This document shows, in pieces, positions 25,007 through 33,903 of a stretch of DNA of 64,000 nt (position 1 is the stretch's first letter; each line of letters starts with the position of its first letter). This DNA comes from UBA1757 sp045627385 (GTDB lineage Bacteria; Bacteroidota; Bacteroidia; Bacteroidales; UBA1402), in contig JAZQNO010000021.1 of assembly GCA_045627385.1 (NCBI GenBank), positions 1 through 64,000 on the forward strand, in the 5' to 3' direction. A model generated the notes under the pieces. It did not search any database. It was not told the origin of the DNA and saw only the letters and a list, made by a program, of their open reading frames with translations. The position numbers and the translations under genes are program-made.

Positions 25007-28000
25007 TTATTCGTATTCTTGCCAACTCTTGATCTGGATGTCGTCTTGGTTCAACTGGCAGAAAGCTTCGATGAATGCGGCTGCCAGACGGGCATTGGTG
25101 ATCAGAGGAATGTTGTGGTCGATGGCACCGCGTCGGATGCGGTAACCGTTGGTCAGCTCCCGCTTGGTCAAATCCTTCGGAATGTTGACGATGAGGTCGA
25201 AGGCGTGGTTCGAAATCATCTGCATGATCTGATTGGGCTGTCCGCTGTTGGATTCGTCGGGCCAGCTGACTTTCTCGGCGGAAATGCCGTGATCGGCCAG
25301 GAATTGCTGGGTTCCGGCGGTGGCGTAAATCTTGTAGCCGTGATTGGCCAGCGACTGGCAGGCATCCAGCAGATCGACCTTGGACTTGCTGCCTCCGGAC
25401 GACACCATGACGCCTTTTTCTTTCGACGGCATCTTGAATCCGGTGGCAATCATCGCGTTCATCAGAGCCTCGTTGAAATCGTCGCCCAAGCAACCGACTT
25501 CGCCCGTGGACGACATGTCGACACCCAAAACCGGGTCGGCCTTGTGCAGGCGCGAGAAAGAGAACTGAGAAGCCTTGACACCGATGCGGTCAATGTCGAA
25601 AGCGTCTTTCTGGGGAATCTCGTAAGGCGCATCGAGCATGATGCGGGTTGCCGTCTCGATGAAGTTGTGTTTCAATACTTTGGAAACGAACGGGAAGCTT
25701 CTCGAAGCACGCAGGTTGCATTCGATGACCTTCACTTCGTTATTTTTGGCCAGATACTGGATGTTGAACGGACCGCTGATGTTGAGTTCCTTGGCAATCT
25801 GACGGCTGATGCGCTTGATGCTGCGGATGGTGGCGAAATAAATCTTCTGGGCGGGGAATACCATAGTGGCATCGCCCGAATGTACGCCGGCGAACTCGAT
25901 GTGTTCCGAAATGGCGTATTCTACGATTTCACCCTTGTCGGCTACGGCGTCGAATTCGATTTCCTTGGCGTTCTGCAGGAATTTCGAAACCACCACCGGA
26001 TACTCGTGCGAGACTTTGGCCGCCATGTTCAGGAAGTTGTCGAGGGCTTCGTCGTTGTAGCAGACATTCATCGCCGCACCGGAAAGCACGTAGGAAGGAC
26101 GTACCAGAACGGGATATCCGACTTTGTCGATGAAATCCTTGATGTCTTTGTGGCTGGTGAGTTCCTTCCAGGCGGGCTGGTCGATGCCCAGACTGTCGAG
26201 CATGGCCGAGAATTTGTGTCGGTTTTCGGCCCTGTCTATGGAGACGGGAGATGTTCCCAAGATGGGCACTGACTGTCGCATCAGCTTCATGGCCAGGTTG
26301 TTCGGAATCTGACCGCCCACCGATACGATGACGCCGCGGGGCTGCTCGAGGTCGATGATGTCCAAGACGCGCTCATAGGTGAGTTCGTCGAAATAGAGGC
26401 GGTCGCAGACGTCGTAGTCGGTGGAGACCGTCTCGGGGTTGTAGTTGATCATGATGGCCTTGTAGCCGAGCTTGCGTGCGGTCTGGATAGCGTTGACCGA
26501 ACACCAGTCGAACTCGACGCTGCTGCCGATGCGGTAGGCGCCGCTGCCCAGAACGATGACCGATTTCTCATTGCGGTAGTAAGGAATGTCGTGCTCGCTG
26601 CCGTCATAAGTCATATAAAGGTAATTGGTCAGTTCTGGATGTTCGGAGGCCACCGTTTCGATGCGCTTGACGGAAGGCAGAATGCCAAGTCTCTTGCGGT
26701 GGGCGCGGACACGGAGATTTTCCTTCTCGAGATTTCCCGAAGGATTCTCGGTGAAACGGGCAATCTGAAAATCGGAGAATCCCAGGCGCTTGGCCTCGGT
26801 CAGAACATCTGCTGGGATATTTTCAATGCGGTCGTATTGCGACAGCACCTTGGCGTAGTCGCAGATATTCTTCATTTTGCCCAGGAACCAGGGATCGATC
26901 TTGGTCAGAGAATAGATCCGGTCGATGCTGTATCCCTTGTTGAGCGCTTCAGCGATGGCGAAGATGCGCAGGTCCGAGGGGTGAGAGAGCTCGTAGTCGA
27001 GATCCTTGAAGATCAGGTCGTTGTTGCCGACAAAACCGTGCATTCCCTGTCCGATCATACGCAGACCCTTCTGCAGGATTTCTTCGAACGATTTGCCGAT
27101 GGACATGATTTCGCCGACGGATTTCATCGAAGAGCCGATTTCACGTGAAACGCCGACGAATTTGGTCAGGTCCCAACGGGGAATCTTGCAGATGATATAG
27201 TCGAGTTGGGGAGCCGTGTAGGCCGAGTTGGGCGTGCCCATTTTGCCGATTTCATCGAGACCGTAGCCGAGTGCCAGTTTGGCGGCGACGAAGGCGAGGG
27301 GATAGCCGGTGGCCTTGGATGCCAGCGCGGAAGAACGGCTCAGGCGGGCATTGACTTCGATGATGCGGTAGTCGTTGTTTTCAGCATTGAAGGCAAACTG
27401 GATGTTGCATTCGCCGACGATGCCCAGATGACGGACGCAGCGGCGGGAAATGCCGGTGAGCAGGTCAATCTGTTCCTGAGTGAGCGAGCATGTGGGGGCT
27501 ACCACGATGGATTCGCCGGTGTGGATGCCCAGCGGATCGACGTTTTCCATATTGGCCACCGTAAAGCAGTGGTCGTTTTTGTCACGGATGACTTCGAATT
27601 CGATTTCTTTCCAGCCTTTCAGCGATTCTTCGACAAGAATCTGCTTGGAGAAGGAGAAAGCCTGTTCGGCCAATGTCTGGAACTCGCTTTCGTTGGTGCA
27701 GATGCCGCTTCCCAGACCGCCCAAAGCGTAGGCCGAACGGATCATGATGGGGAAACCGATTTCTCTGGCGGCCTTCAAGGCGTCGTCCATCGACTCCACA
27801 GCGTGGCTGACAGGAGTCTTCAACTCTATTTCGTTGAGCTTTTTGACGAAAAGGTCGCGGTCTTCGGTGTACATGATGGCTTCGACCGAAGTGCCCAAGA
27901 CTTTGACATTGTATTTTTCAAGGATGCCTGAGGTGTAAAGTTCCGTACCGCAGTTCAAGGCAGTCTGACCGCCGAAGGCCAGCAGAATGCCGTCTGCCTG

Positions 28001-28237
28001 CTCCTTTTGGATGATTTTTTCAACGAAAAAAGGCGTAACCGGCAGGAAATATACCTTATCGGCTATGCCTTCAGAAGTTTGGATGGTGGCGATGTTGGGG
28101 TTGATGAGAACGGATCGGATACCTTCTTCCCGTAAGGCCTTGAGCGCTTGCGAACCCGAATAGTCGAATTCACCGGCCTGGCCTATCTTCAGTGCACCTG
28201 AACCCAGTACGATGACTTTTTTAATGTCTTGATTCAT
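25007..28237 (-). CDS. carB: carbamoyl-phosphate synthase large subunit, CAD-like type
   Basis: The 1076-residue protein contains two ATP-grasp halves and a C-terminal regulatory domain starting near KEKGVMVSSGGSKSKVD. It makes carbamoyl phosphate for pyrimidine and arginine synthesis, and normally takes ammonia from the small subunit CarA. The sequence resembles the synthetase part of the eukaryotic CAD protein more than E. coli CarB: GSGALKIGQAGEFDYSGSQ at the start, NPNIATIQTSEGIADKVYFL, and WFLGKMKNI before the mid-domain. No carA is present beside it; the downstream partner is the cysteine-less PurF homologue. The minus-strand start at 28237 is divergent from aspS. Confidence 0.93.
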   Translation of the reverse strand: MNQDIKKVIVLGSGALKIGQAGEFDYSGSQALKALREEGIRSVLINPNIATIQTSEGIADKVYFLPVTPFFVEKIIQKEQADGILLAFGGQTALNCGTELYTSGILEKYNVKVLGTSVEAIMYTEDRDLFVKKLNEIELKTPVSHAVESMDDALKAAREIGFPIMIRSAYALGGLGSGICTNESEFQTLAEQAFSFSKQILVEESLKGWKEIEFEVIRDKNDHCFTVANMENVDPLGIHTGESIVVAPTCSLTQEQIDLLTGISRRCVRHLGIVGECNIQFAFNAENNDYRIIEVNARLSRSSALASKATGYPLAFVAAKLALGYGLDEIGKMGTPNSAYTAPQLDYIICKIPRWDLTKFVGVSREIGSSMKSVGEIMSIGKSFEEILQKGLRMIGQGMHGFVGNNDLIFKDLDYELSHPSDLRIFAIAEALNKGYSIDRIYSLTKIDPWFLGKMKNICDYAKVLSQYDRIENIPADVLTEAKRLGFSDFQIARFTENPSGNLEKENLRVRAHRKRLGILPSVKRIETVASEHPELTNYLYMTYDGSEHDIPYYRNEKSVIVLGSGAYRIGSSVEFDWCSVNAIQTARKLGYKAIMINYNPETVSTDYDVCDRLYFDELTYERVLDIIDLEQPRGVIVSVGGQIPNNLAMKLMRQSVPILGTSPVSIDRAENRHKFSAMLDSLGIDQPAWKELTSHKDIKDFIDKVGYPVLVRPSYVLSGAAMNVCYNDEALDNFLNMAAKVSHEYPVVVSKFLQNAKEIEFDAVADKGEIVEYAISEHIEFAGVHSGDATMVFPAQKIYFATIRSIKRISRQIAKELNISGPFNIQYLAKNNEVKVIECNLRASRSFPFVSKVLKHNFIETATRIMLDAPYEIPQKDAFDIDRIGVKASQFSFSRLHKADPVLGVDMSSTGEVGCLGDDFNEALMNAMIATGFKMPSKEKGVMVSSGGSKSKVDLLDACQSLANHGYKIYATAGTQQFLADHGISAEKVSWPDESNSGQPNQIMQMISNHAFDLIVNIPKDLTKRELTNGYRIRRGAIDHNIPLITNARLAAAFIEAFCQLNQDDIQIKSWQEYE

Positions 28238-28377
28238 AATGTATTACCTTGTGTAATGATGAACTCGATTTCCAAGTGCAAAATAAGGGCTTTTTTTGCT
28301 GCCAATCAATACCTGTGTGAGATTTTTGTGCACTGTATGCAGGCTTTATGCGGAAATTTTTTAATCGCAGATTATTA

Positions 28378-28409
28378 TTTGTTTTTGCCTGCTTGAATCA
28401 CTATTTTTG
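28378..28409 (+). promoter_or_regulatory. aspS promoter
   Basis: TTTG at 28378-28381, a 20-base spacer and TATTTTTG at 28402-28409 match the Bacteroides pattern exactly. The position rules out the upstream in-frame ATG at 28407 as a start. Confidence 0.8.
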
Positions 28410-28433
28410 CACTCTGTTTTTCAAATGAAATAT

Positions 28434-30194
28434 ATGTACAGAACTCATACATGTGGAGAACTGACACTGGCCCAAGCCGGCCAGCAGGTGACTCTCTCGG
28501 GATGGATTCAGCGCCTTCGCAAGATGGGCGGCATGACATTCGTCGATTTGCGTGACCGTTATGGCATTACCCAACTGGTTTTCAATCAGGAAGCGGATGC
28601 GGCTCTGTTTGAGGAAGCCAACCGCATGGGCCGTGAATGGGTCATTTGTGTGGATGGTACCGTGGCCGAGCGCTACAGCAAAAACAAGAACATTCCGACC
28701 GGCGACATCGAAATTCTGGTGTCTTCGCTCCAGATTCTCAATGCGTCTGCCGTTCCTCCCTTCACCATCGAAGACGAAAGTGACGGCGGCGACGACCTGC
28801 GCATGCAGTACCGCTATTTGGATCTCCGCCGTCCGATTGTCCGCCGCAATCTGGAACTCCGTCACCAGATGGCCATCGCCATCCGCAGTTATCTCGACAA
28901 ACTCGGTTTTCTGGAAGTGGAGACCCCGGTGCTCATCAAGTCGACGCCCGAAGGCGCCCGCGATTTTGTGGTCCCTTCCCGAATGAATCCGGGAGAATTC
29001 TATGCGCTTCCTCAGTCTCCCCAGCAGTTCAAACAGTTGCTGATGGTTTCCGGTTTCGACCGTTATTTCCAGATTGTCAAATGTTTCCGTGATGAAGACC
29101 TTCGTGCCGACCGTCAGCCGGAGTTCACTCAGATCGACTGCGAAATGTCGTTTGTACATCAGGAGGACATCCTTCAGATTTTTGAAGGTCTGATGAAATA
29201 CCTTTTCAAAGAAATCAAGGGAATCGACTTCAAGGAGCCTTTCCTGCGGATGACTTGGAACGACGCCATGCGTCTCTACGGTTCGGACAAGCCAGATATG
29301 CGTTTCGGTATGACTTTCAACGAAATAAAGCCTCTGACCGAAGGCCGCGGATTCGGCGTGTTCGATTCGGCCGAATATGTCGGTGCCATTTGCGCTCCGG
29401 CTTGTGCCGAATACACGCGCAAACAGCTCGACGAACTGACCGAGTATGTGAAGCGTCCTCAGGTGGGCGCCAAAGGACTGGTCTATGTGCGTTGCGCGCA
29501 GGACGGTTCGTTCAAGTCGTCTGTCGACAAATTCTATTCTCAGGACGATTTGAAGGCTTGGGCCGACGCCTGTCAGGCCAAACCGGGCGACCTGCTGCTG
29601 ATTCTCTGCGGTCAGACGATGCCCACCCGCAAGGCTCTCTGCGAACTTCGTCTCGAAATGGGCCGCCGGCTGGGCTTCTGCGACAAAAATGTCTATGCGC
29701 CGTTGTGGGTCATCGATTTCCCGATGTTCGAGTGGGACGAAGAGACGCAGCGCTACTACGCCATGCACCATCCTTTCACATCGCCCAAAAAGGAAGACAT
29801 CCAATACTTGGAATCGGATCCCGGCCGTGTCTGCGCCGATGCCTACGATATGGTCATCAACGGCGTGGAACTGGGCGGCGGAAGTATCCGTATCCATGAC
29901 AGCGTGCTGCAGCACCGCATCTTCAAAGCGCTCGGATTCACCGATGAAAAGGCTGAATATCAGTTTGGTTTCCTGATGAACGCCTTCAAGTTCGGCGCAC
30001 CGCCACACGGAGGTCTGGCCTTCGGTTTCGACCGTATGGTCTCCATGTTCGCCGGTCTCGATTCCATCCGCGACTGCATCGCTTTCCCGAAGAACAATTC
30101 CGGACGCGATGTCATGAGCGGCGCTCCGTCGCTCATCGACGACACGCAGTTGGACGAACTTTGTCTCAAGGTGAATCTTCCCGAAAAGAAATGA
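28434..30194 (+). CDS. aspS: aspartyl-tRNA synthetase
   Basis: The 586-residue class II synthetase charges tRNA-Asp. It begins MYRTHTCGEL, the usual start in this group, with an OB-fold anticodon domain (VTLSGWIQRLRKMGGMTFVDLRDRYG). The catalytic core has motif 2 around FRDEDLRADRQPEFTQID, the bacterial insertion domain, and motif 3 near GLAFGFDRMVSMFAG. In-frame ATGs at 28425 and 28407 lie upstream; the second is inside the -7 box and cannot be used, and the first would add three residues. The stop codon overlaps the start of the Nif3-like gene (ATGA). Confidence 0.97.
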   Translation: MYRTHTCGELTLAQAGQQVTLSGWIQRLRKMGGMTFVDLRDRYGITQLVFNQEADAALFEEANRMGREWVICVDGTVAERYSKNKNIPTGDIEILVSSLQILNASAVPPFTIEDESDGGDDLRMQYRYLDLRRPIVRRNLELRHQMAIAIRSYLDKLGFLEVETPVLIKSTPEGARDFVVPSRMNPGEFYALPQSPQQFKQLLMVSGFDRYFQIVKCFRDEDLRADRQPEFTQIDCEMSFVHQEDILQIFEGLMKYLFKEIKGIDFKEPFLRMTWNDAMRLYGSDKPDMRFGMTFNEIKPLTEGRGFGVFDSAEYVGAICAPACAEYTRKQLDELTEYVKRPQVGAKGLVYVRCAQDGSFKSSVDKFYSQDDLKAWADACQAKPGDLLLILCGQTMPTRKALCELRLEMGRRLGFCDKNVYAPLWVIDFPMFEWDEETQRYYAMHHPFTSPKKEDIQYLESDPGRVCADAYDMVINGVELGGGSIRIHDSVLQHRIFKALGFTDEKAEYQFGFLMNAFKFGAPPHGGLAFGFDRMVSMFAGLDSIRDCIAFPKNNSGRDVMSGAPSLIDDTQLDELCLKVNLPEKK

Positions 30195-30991
30195 TCAGAG
30201 TACTGGATGTCTGCCGCATTCTTGAAGAGCAGCTGGCACCTTTGTCGCTCCAGGAATCATACGACAACGCCGGTCTTCAGCTTGGCGATCCCGAAATGCC
30301 CGTCAAGGGAATCCTCATTTCGCTGGATGCGGATGAGCGTGTGCTTGACGAAGCTGTCGCCGAAGGCTGCAATCTCATCGTGTCGCATCATCCCATTCTT
30401 TTCAAGCCGCTCCGACATCTGACGGAATCCTCCGGCGTTGAGCGCTTTGTCGCACGGGCCATCCGTTGCGGCGTGGCTGTCTACGCGGCTCACACCAATG
30501 CCGATTCGGTGCTCCACGGAGTCAGCGGACGGATGGGAGAGAAGTTGGGCCTGCTGAATCCACGCATTCTGGCACCTTCTTCACAGTCGGACCTGACGGA
30601 TGAACCGACCGGTCTCGGACTGGTTGGCGAACTTCCTGAAAGTCTGAGCGAAACGGATTTCATGAGCTTGGTCAAGCGCTGTTTCGGATGTCCTTGTCTG
30701 CGTCACTCTGCCTTGAGGAACCAAGCGGTCCGAAGGGTGGCCCTTTGCGGCGGTTCGGGCTCGGAATTTGTCTCTCAGGCCATAGCTGCTGGAGCGGACG
30801 CCTATGTGACGGCAGATGTGAAATATCATGAGTTCCAGGCGGTGGACGGGCGTCTGTTGCTGGTTGATGCCGGACATTACGAAACGGAGCAATATACAAA
30901 AGAGATATTTTATGATGTGTTGTCAAAAAATATTACTACTTTTGCCGTTCAGATTTCCACCGCCGGGACAAATCCGGTGAATTATTTTTAA
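30191..30991 (+). CDS. Nif3-like dinuclear metal-centre protein (DUF34)
   Basis: The 266-residue protein belongs to the YbgI/Nif3 family, which form toroidal hexamers with two metal ions per subunit. Metal ligands are visible in SHHPILFKP, AHTNADSV and DAGHYETE. The start is taken at 30191, where ATG overlaps the aspS stop codon. Some members were called GTP cyclohydrolase I type 2, but that role is doubtful; the function is unsettled. It is followed by the zinc-ribbon coiled-coil gene, a neighbour pair that recurs in many bacteria. Confidence 0.88.
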   Translation: MIRVLDVCRILEEQLAPLSLQESYDNAGLQLGDPEMPVKGILISLDADERVLDEAVAEGCNLIVSHHPILFKPLRHLTESSGVERFVARAIRCGVAVYAAHTNADSVLHGVSGRMGEKLGLLNPRILAPSSQSDLTDEPTGLGLVGELPESLSETDFMSLVKRCFGCPCLRHSALRNQAVRRVALCGGSGSEFVSQAIAAGADAYVTADVKYHEFQAVDGRLLLVDAGHYETEQYTKEIFYDVLSKNITTFAVQISTAGTNPVNYF

Positions 30992-31019
30992 TTGATTTAC
31001 AATCAAATAGTTACATAGT

Positions 31020-31805
31020 ATGGCTACTGACATTACCAAAGCTGAGACAAAAGAAATTACCGTGGAGGAGAAACTCCGTTCGCTCTATGACCTTCAGGTT
31101 GTGGTTTCTGAAATCGATAAGATCAGAATTCTGAGAGGCGAACTTCCTCTGGAAGTCCAGGATCTTGAAGATGAGATTGCCGGTCTGGAGACCCGTATAA
31201 ACAAATTTGCCGAGGAAATCGTAGCCTGCGGTGAAACTGTCAAAAAAGCCAAAGTGGAGATTGACACCGCTATGGCCGAGATGGAAAGATACAAAGTTCA
31301 GCTCGACAATGTCCGCAACAACCGCGAATACGACTCTCTGAGCAAGGAAATCGAATATCGCGGACTGGTCGTTGAAGGTGCCGAGAAGAAGATTCGCGAA
31401 GCTCAGTATGTTGAGAAAGAGCGTACTGCGGAATTGGAAGATGCCAAGAACGTTCTGGAAGAGCGCAAACAGGATCTTGAAATCAAGCGTTCCGAACTGG
31501 AAGAAATCGTTTCCGAAACACGCGCTCAGGAAGAGACGCTCCGCGCCAAGGCCGCTCAGATTGAAGATGGTATTGAAGACCGCCTGCTCCAGGCCTTCAA
31601 ACGTATCCGCAAGAATGCCCACAACGGCCTGGCTGTCGTTACCGTCGAGCGTGATGCCTGCGGCGGTTGCTACAACAAGATTCCGCCTCAGCGTCAGATG
31701 GACATCCGTATGCGTAAGAAAGTCATCGTATGCGAATATTGCGGCCGCATCATGGTTGATCCCGATCTGGCCAAGGATGAAAGCGGACAGATCTCCGAAA
31801 TGTAA
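31020..31805 (+). CDS. coiled-coil protein with C4 zinc ribbon
   Basis: The 261-residue protein has a long antiparallel coiled coil (about 20-190, with LDNVRNNREYDSLSKEIEYR, the conserved centre of the family) and a C-terminal C4 zinc ribbon: two cysteine pairs in CGGCYNKIPP and CEYCGRIM. It is of the type seen in Helicobacter HP0958/FlgZ and CT398, which bind nucleic acid or RNA polymerase sigma-54 partners. The role in Bacteroidales is unknown. It lies 28 bases after the Nif3-like gene. Confidence 0.88.
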   Translation: MATDITKAETKEITVEEKLRSLYDLQVVVSEIDKIRILRGELPLEVQDLEDEIAGLETRINKFAEEIVACGETVKKAKVEIDTAMAEMERYKVQLDNVRNNREYDSLSKEIEYRGLVVEGAEKKIREAQYVEKERTAELEDAKNVLEERKQDLEIKRSELEEIVSETRAQEETLRAKAAQIEDGIEDRLLQAFKRIRKNAHNGLAVVTVERDACGGCYNKIPPQRQMDIRMRKKVIVCEYCGRIMVDPDLAKDESGQISEM

Positions 31806-31825
31806 TCGAGAAATACCTTAATAAT

Positions 31826-31855
31826 AAAGGCCGACTTTCGGGTCGGCCTTTTTTT
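31826..31855 (+). terminator. terminator of the aspS-Nif3-zinc-ribbon operon
   Basis: Perfect ten-base-pair stem (31826-31835 with 31842-31851), six-base loop, then a T-run through 31855. Confidence 0.9.
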
Positions 31856-31858
31856 GTC

Positions 31859-32308
31859 TCATATCTGGCGGTAATCCGGAATGTCGGGCAGGAACCGGCA
31901 TGTGTTCTGCCGGTAATCGCATTGGCAGCAATAGTGGTTCAGTCCGTTGCTGACAATCAGGTAGTCGGCCCGCAAAACCCAATTGTAGCGGACAATCTGT
32001 TCGAAAACCGCCTGTGTCAGTTCCACTTCGGGCGCCTTGTATTCGACAATCACGCGCGCTTGTAGGCTGGTGTCGAACACCACCGTGTCGCAGCGGCGTT
32101 TCAGACCGTTCAGGCTGATGCTGTGCTCGTTGGCCATCAGATGGGCAGGGTAGTGCCGTTCATCGATCAGGAAGCGGCAGAAATGCTGTCTGACCCATTC
32201 TTCGGGGGTCAGAGCTACATAGCGTTTGCGCAGAGGGTCGAAAACCTGTTTTTTCCCTTGCTTTTCGATAATTTTCAAGTCTGCTGGCGGCAGGTTTAAT
32301 GCAAACAT
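31859..32308 (-). CDS. orphan HsdR_N-type nuclease-like protein
   Basis: The 149-residue protein matches the N-terminal nuclease domain of type I restriction subunit R. The PD-(D/E)xK residues are visible: Asp74 (KRRCDTVVFD), Glu89 and Lys91 (VIVEYKAPE). The conserved helix with QIVRYNWVLRADYLIVSNG follows, ending with DIPDYRQI. No helicase, methylase or specificity gene is nearby, so this is not part of a restriction system. Stand-alone forms are common in Bacteroidota, and their function is unknown. It is divergent from holA; the two starts are 54 bases apart. Confidence 0.8.
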   Translation of the reverse strand: MFALNLPPADLKIIEKQGKKQVFDPLRKRYVALTPEEWVRQHFCRFLIDERHYPAHLMANEHSISLNGLKRRCDTVVFDTSLQARVIVEYKAPEVELTQAVFEQIVRYNWVLRADYLIVSNGLNHYCCQCDYRQNTCRFLPDIPDYRQI

Positions 32309-32312
32309 TGAT

Positions 32313-32320
32313 TATCTTTG
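32313..32320 (+). promoter_or_regulatory. -7 box of the holA promoter
   Basis: TATCTTTG matches TAnnTTTG, 42 bases before the holA start. No clear -33 box was found. Confidence 0.5.
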
Positions 32321-32362
32321 TCTCATCTGAGGTTTGTGCCTCAAAGATACTCAAATTCGCCC

Positions 32363-33388
32363 ATGGCCAAAAAAGAATTTTCATTCGAAGACATCGTCCG
32401 GCAAATTGACAGCCGTCAGTTCGCACCCATTTATTTCCTGATGGGAGAGGAGCCGTATTTCATCGATTGCCTTGCTGAGTATATTCAGAATCATTTCTTT
32501 GAGAATGAGGCGGATAAAGAGTTTGACCAATGCCTCATCTACGGAAAAGACCTCACATCGCTGGATCCGCTCATCACCGCTGCCCGCCGCTATCCGATGC
32601 TGTCCGAACGTCAGCTGATCATCCTGAAGGAGGCTCAGATGGTGGACCGTTTCGAAGACGAGTTTCTGCCTTACGTAAAGATTCCGACTCCGAGCACGGT
32701 CTTGGTAATCACCTACAAGAAAAGCCTGGACAAACGAAAGAAACTGGCTGCCGAACTGTACTCGAATGCCGTTGTGTTCGAATCCAAAAAACTGTATGAC
32801 AACCAAATACCCGCATGGATCAAACAATTCGCATCCTCACAGGGCATGCGGGTGGAGGAGAAGGCCAGCCAAATGCTGACAGAGTTTCTTGGAACTGATT
32901 TGGGGCGTATTGCCAGCGAAATCAAGAAATTGAAAATCGTCCTGCCTAAAGATTCCAATGGAATCATCACCCCTGAACTGGTCGAGCGAAACATCGGTAT
33001 CAGCAAGGATTACAACACTTACGAGCTGCTGGATGCCATCAGGTTGAAGAATTTCTTGAAGGCGCAGACCATTGCGCTCCACTTCTCGAAGAATGACAAA
33101 GACTATCCTTTGCCGCGCATTTTGTCCGTACTCTACGATTACTTTTCCATGCTGCTGATTTACTACTATTTGACCGACAAGAACCCCTATTCGGCAGAGA
33201 GGACTTTAGGCTGTCCGTATGGAAAGTTGAAAATGTACGAAGAAGGCGCCCGAAACTATCCTGCCGGCAAGGTGATGAGAAACATCTCGCTGATTCGCGA
33301 ATACGATGCCAAGGGGAAAGGTTTCGGGCAGATTTCCACACCCGCCTCGGAGCTTCTCCGTGAGCTTATATGTCGGTTAATGGCCTAA
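32363..33388 (+). CDS. holA: DNA polymerase III delta subunit
   Basis: The 341-residue protein is the clamp-loader delta subunit, which opens the sliding clamp during replication. It begins MAKKEFSFEDIVRQI, with the family's FLMGEEPYFID motif near 25-35, a AAA-like first half and a C-terminal collar domain (NTYELLDAIRLKNFLKAQ onward). The in-frame ATG at 32318 is rejected because it overlaps the -7 box. The stop codon falls eight bases before the end of the convergent YhcH gene. Confidence 0.92.
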   Translation: MAKKEFSFEDIVRQIDSRQFAPIYFLMGEEPYFIDCLAEYIQNHFFENEADKEFDQCLIYGKDLTSLDPLITAARRYPMLSERQLIILKEAQMVDRFEDEFLPYVKIPTPSTVLVITYKKSLDKRKKLAAELYSNAVVFESKKLYDNQIPAWIKQFASSQGMRVEEKASQMLTEFLGTDLGRIASEIKKLKIVLPKDSNGIITPELVERNIGISKDYNTYELLDAIRLKNFLKAQTIALHFSKNDKDYPLPRILSVLYDYFSMLLIYYYLTDKNPYSAERTLGCPYGKLKMYEEGARNYPAGKVMRNISLIREYDAKGKGFGQISTPASELLRELICRLMA

Positions 33389-33396
33389 TTTCCAGG

Positions 33397-33843
33397 TTAA
33401 ATCAATACTTTTACAACGGCTTTCTTGAGCGGAGCATCCGCAATGCAGGGGGCGTGTGCGTCTCCGGGGAAGAAGATGCAGAATTCGCCGGGCTTCATAT
33501 CAGCGTAGGCCGTGGGCGTTTCATTGAAGAAGGTGATGTCCTTTTCTGGGTTGTATGGAGCTTGAGCATCCTTGCATTCGGCTTCATATTTCCATCCGAT
33601 ACGCTCTTTTCCGCTGATCAGGAACTGGATGTCGATGTATTTGGCATGGGTTTCCAAGCGGGCTTCTTCAGGCTTTTTACCCTTGGGTTCCTGGATAGAG
33701 ATATAAAGACTCTGTCCCTGCAGTTCAATCTTGCCGGGCTCCAGTTGTGAGAGATCGTGTTGCTTGATATAATCGAATGCCTGTTTGAAAAGAGGGTGGA
33801 GCGCTTCGTAGACAGCTGAGTTGTTGAGTTGGTCGAGAATCAT
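33397..33843 (-). CDS. YhcH/YjgK/YiaL family (DUF386) protein
   Basis: The 148-residue protein is a cupin-like member of the YhcH family, some of which bind metal and take part in sugar (sialic acid) metabolism. Visible family features are DIQFLISGKERIGW and FCIFFPGDAHAPC, with histidine and glutamate residues likely to hold metal. The start at 33843 (MILDQLNN) is chosen because it is the usual N-terminus and because a -7 box lies at 33872-33879, downstream of the longer alternative start. Its substrate is unknown; no sialic acid genes are nearby. Confidence 0.85.
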   Translation of the reverse strand: MILDQLNNSAVYEALHPLFKQAFDYIKQHDLSQLEPGKIELQGQSLYISIQEPKGKKPEEARLETHAKYIDIQFLISGKERIGWKYEAECKDAQAPYNPEKDITFFNETPTAYADMKPGEFCIFFPGDAHAPCIADAPLKKAVVKVLI

Positions 33844-33871
33844 AGTCTGTTCATTTTGGGGTTTATGTCTG

Positions 33872-33879
33872 CAAATATA
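33872..33879 (-). promoter_or_regulatory. -7 box of the YhcH-family gene
   Basis: Minus strand reads TATATTTG, matching TAnnTTTG, 28 bases before the ATG at 33843. Confidence 0.55.
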
Positions 33880-33903
33880 CGAGAAGCTGGACGAAAATGC
33901 CAT

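Noticed and set aside
28407..28433. Upstream ATGs as start of aspS
   Set aside because: The ATG at 28407 is inside the -7 promoter box, so it would not be transcribed; the shorter start matches the family N-terminus.
31859..32308. Part of a type I restriction-modification locus
   Set aside because: No methylase, specificity or helicase genes are near; the protein is complete at 149 residues and flanked by housekeeping genes.
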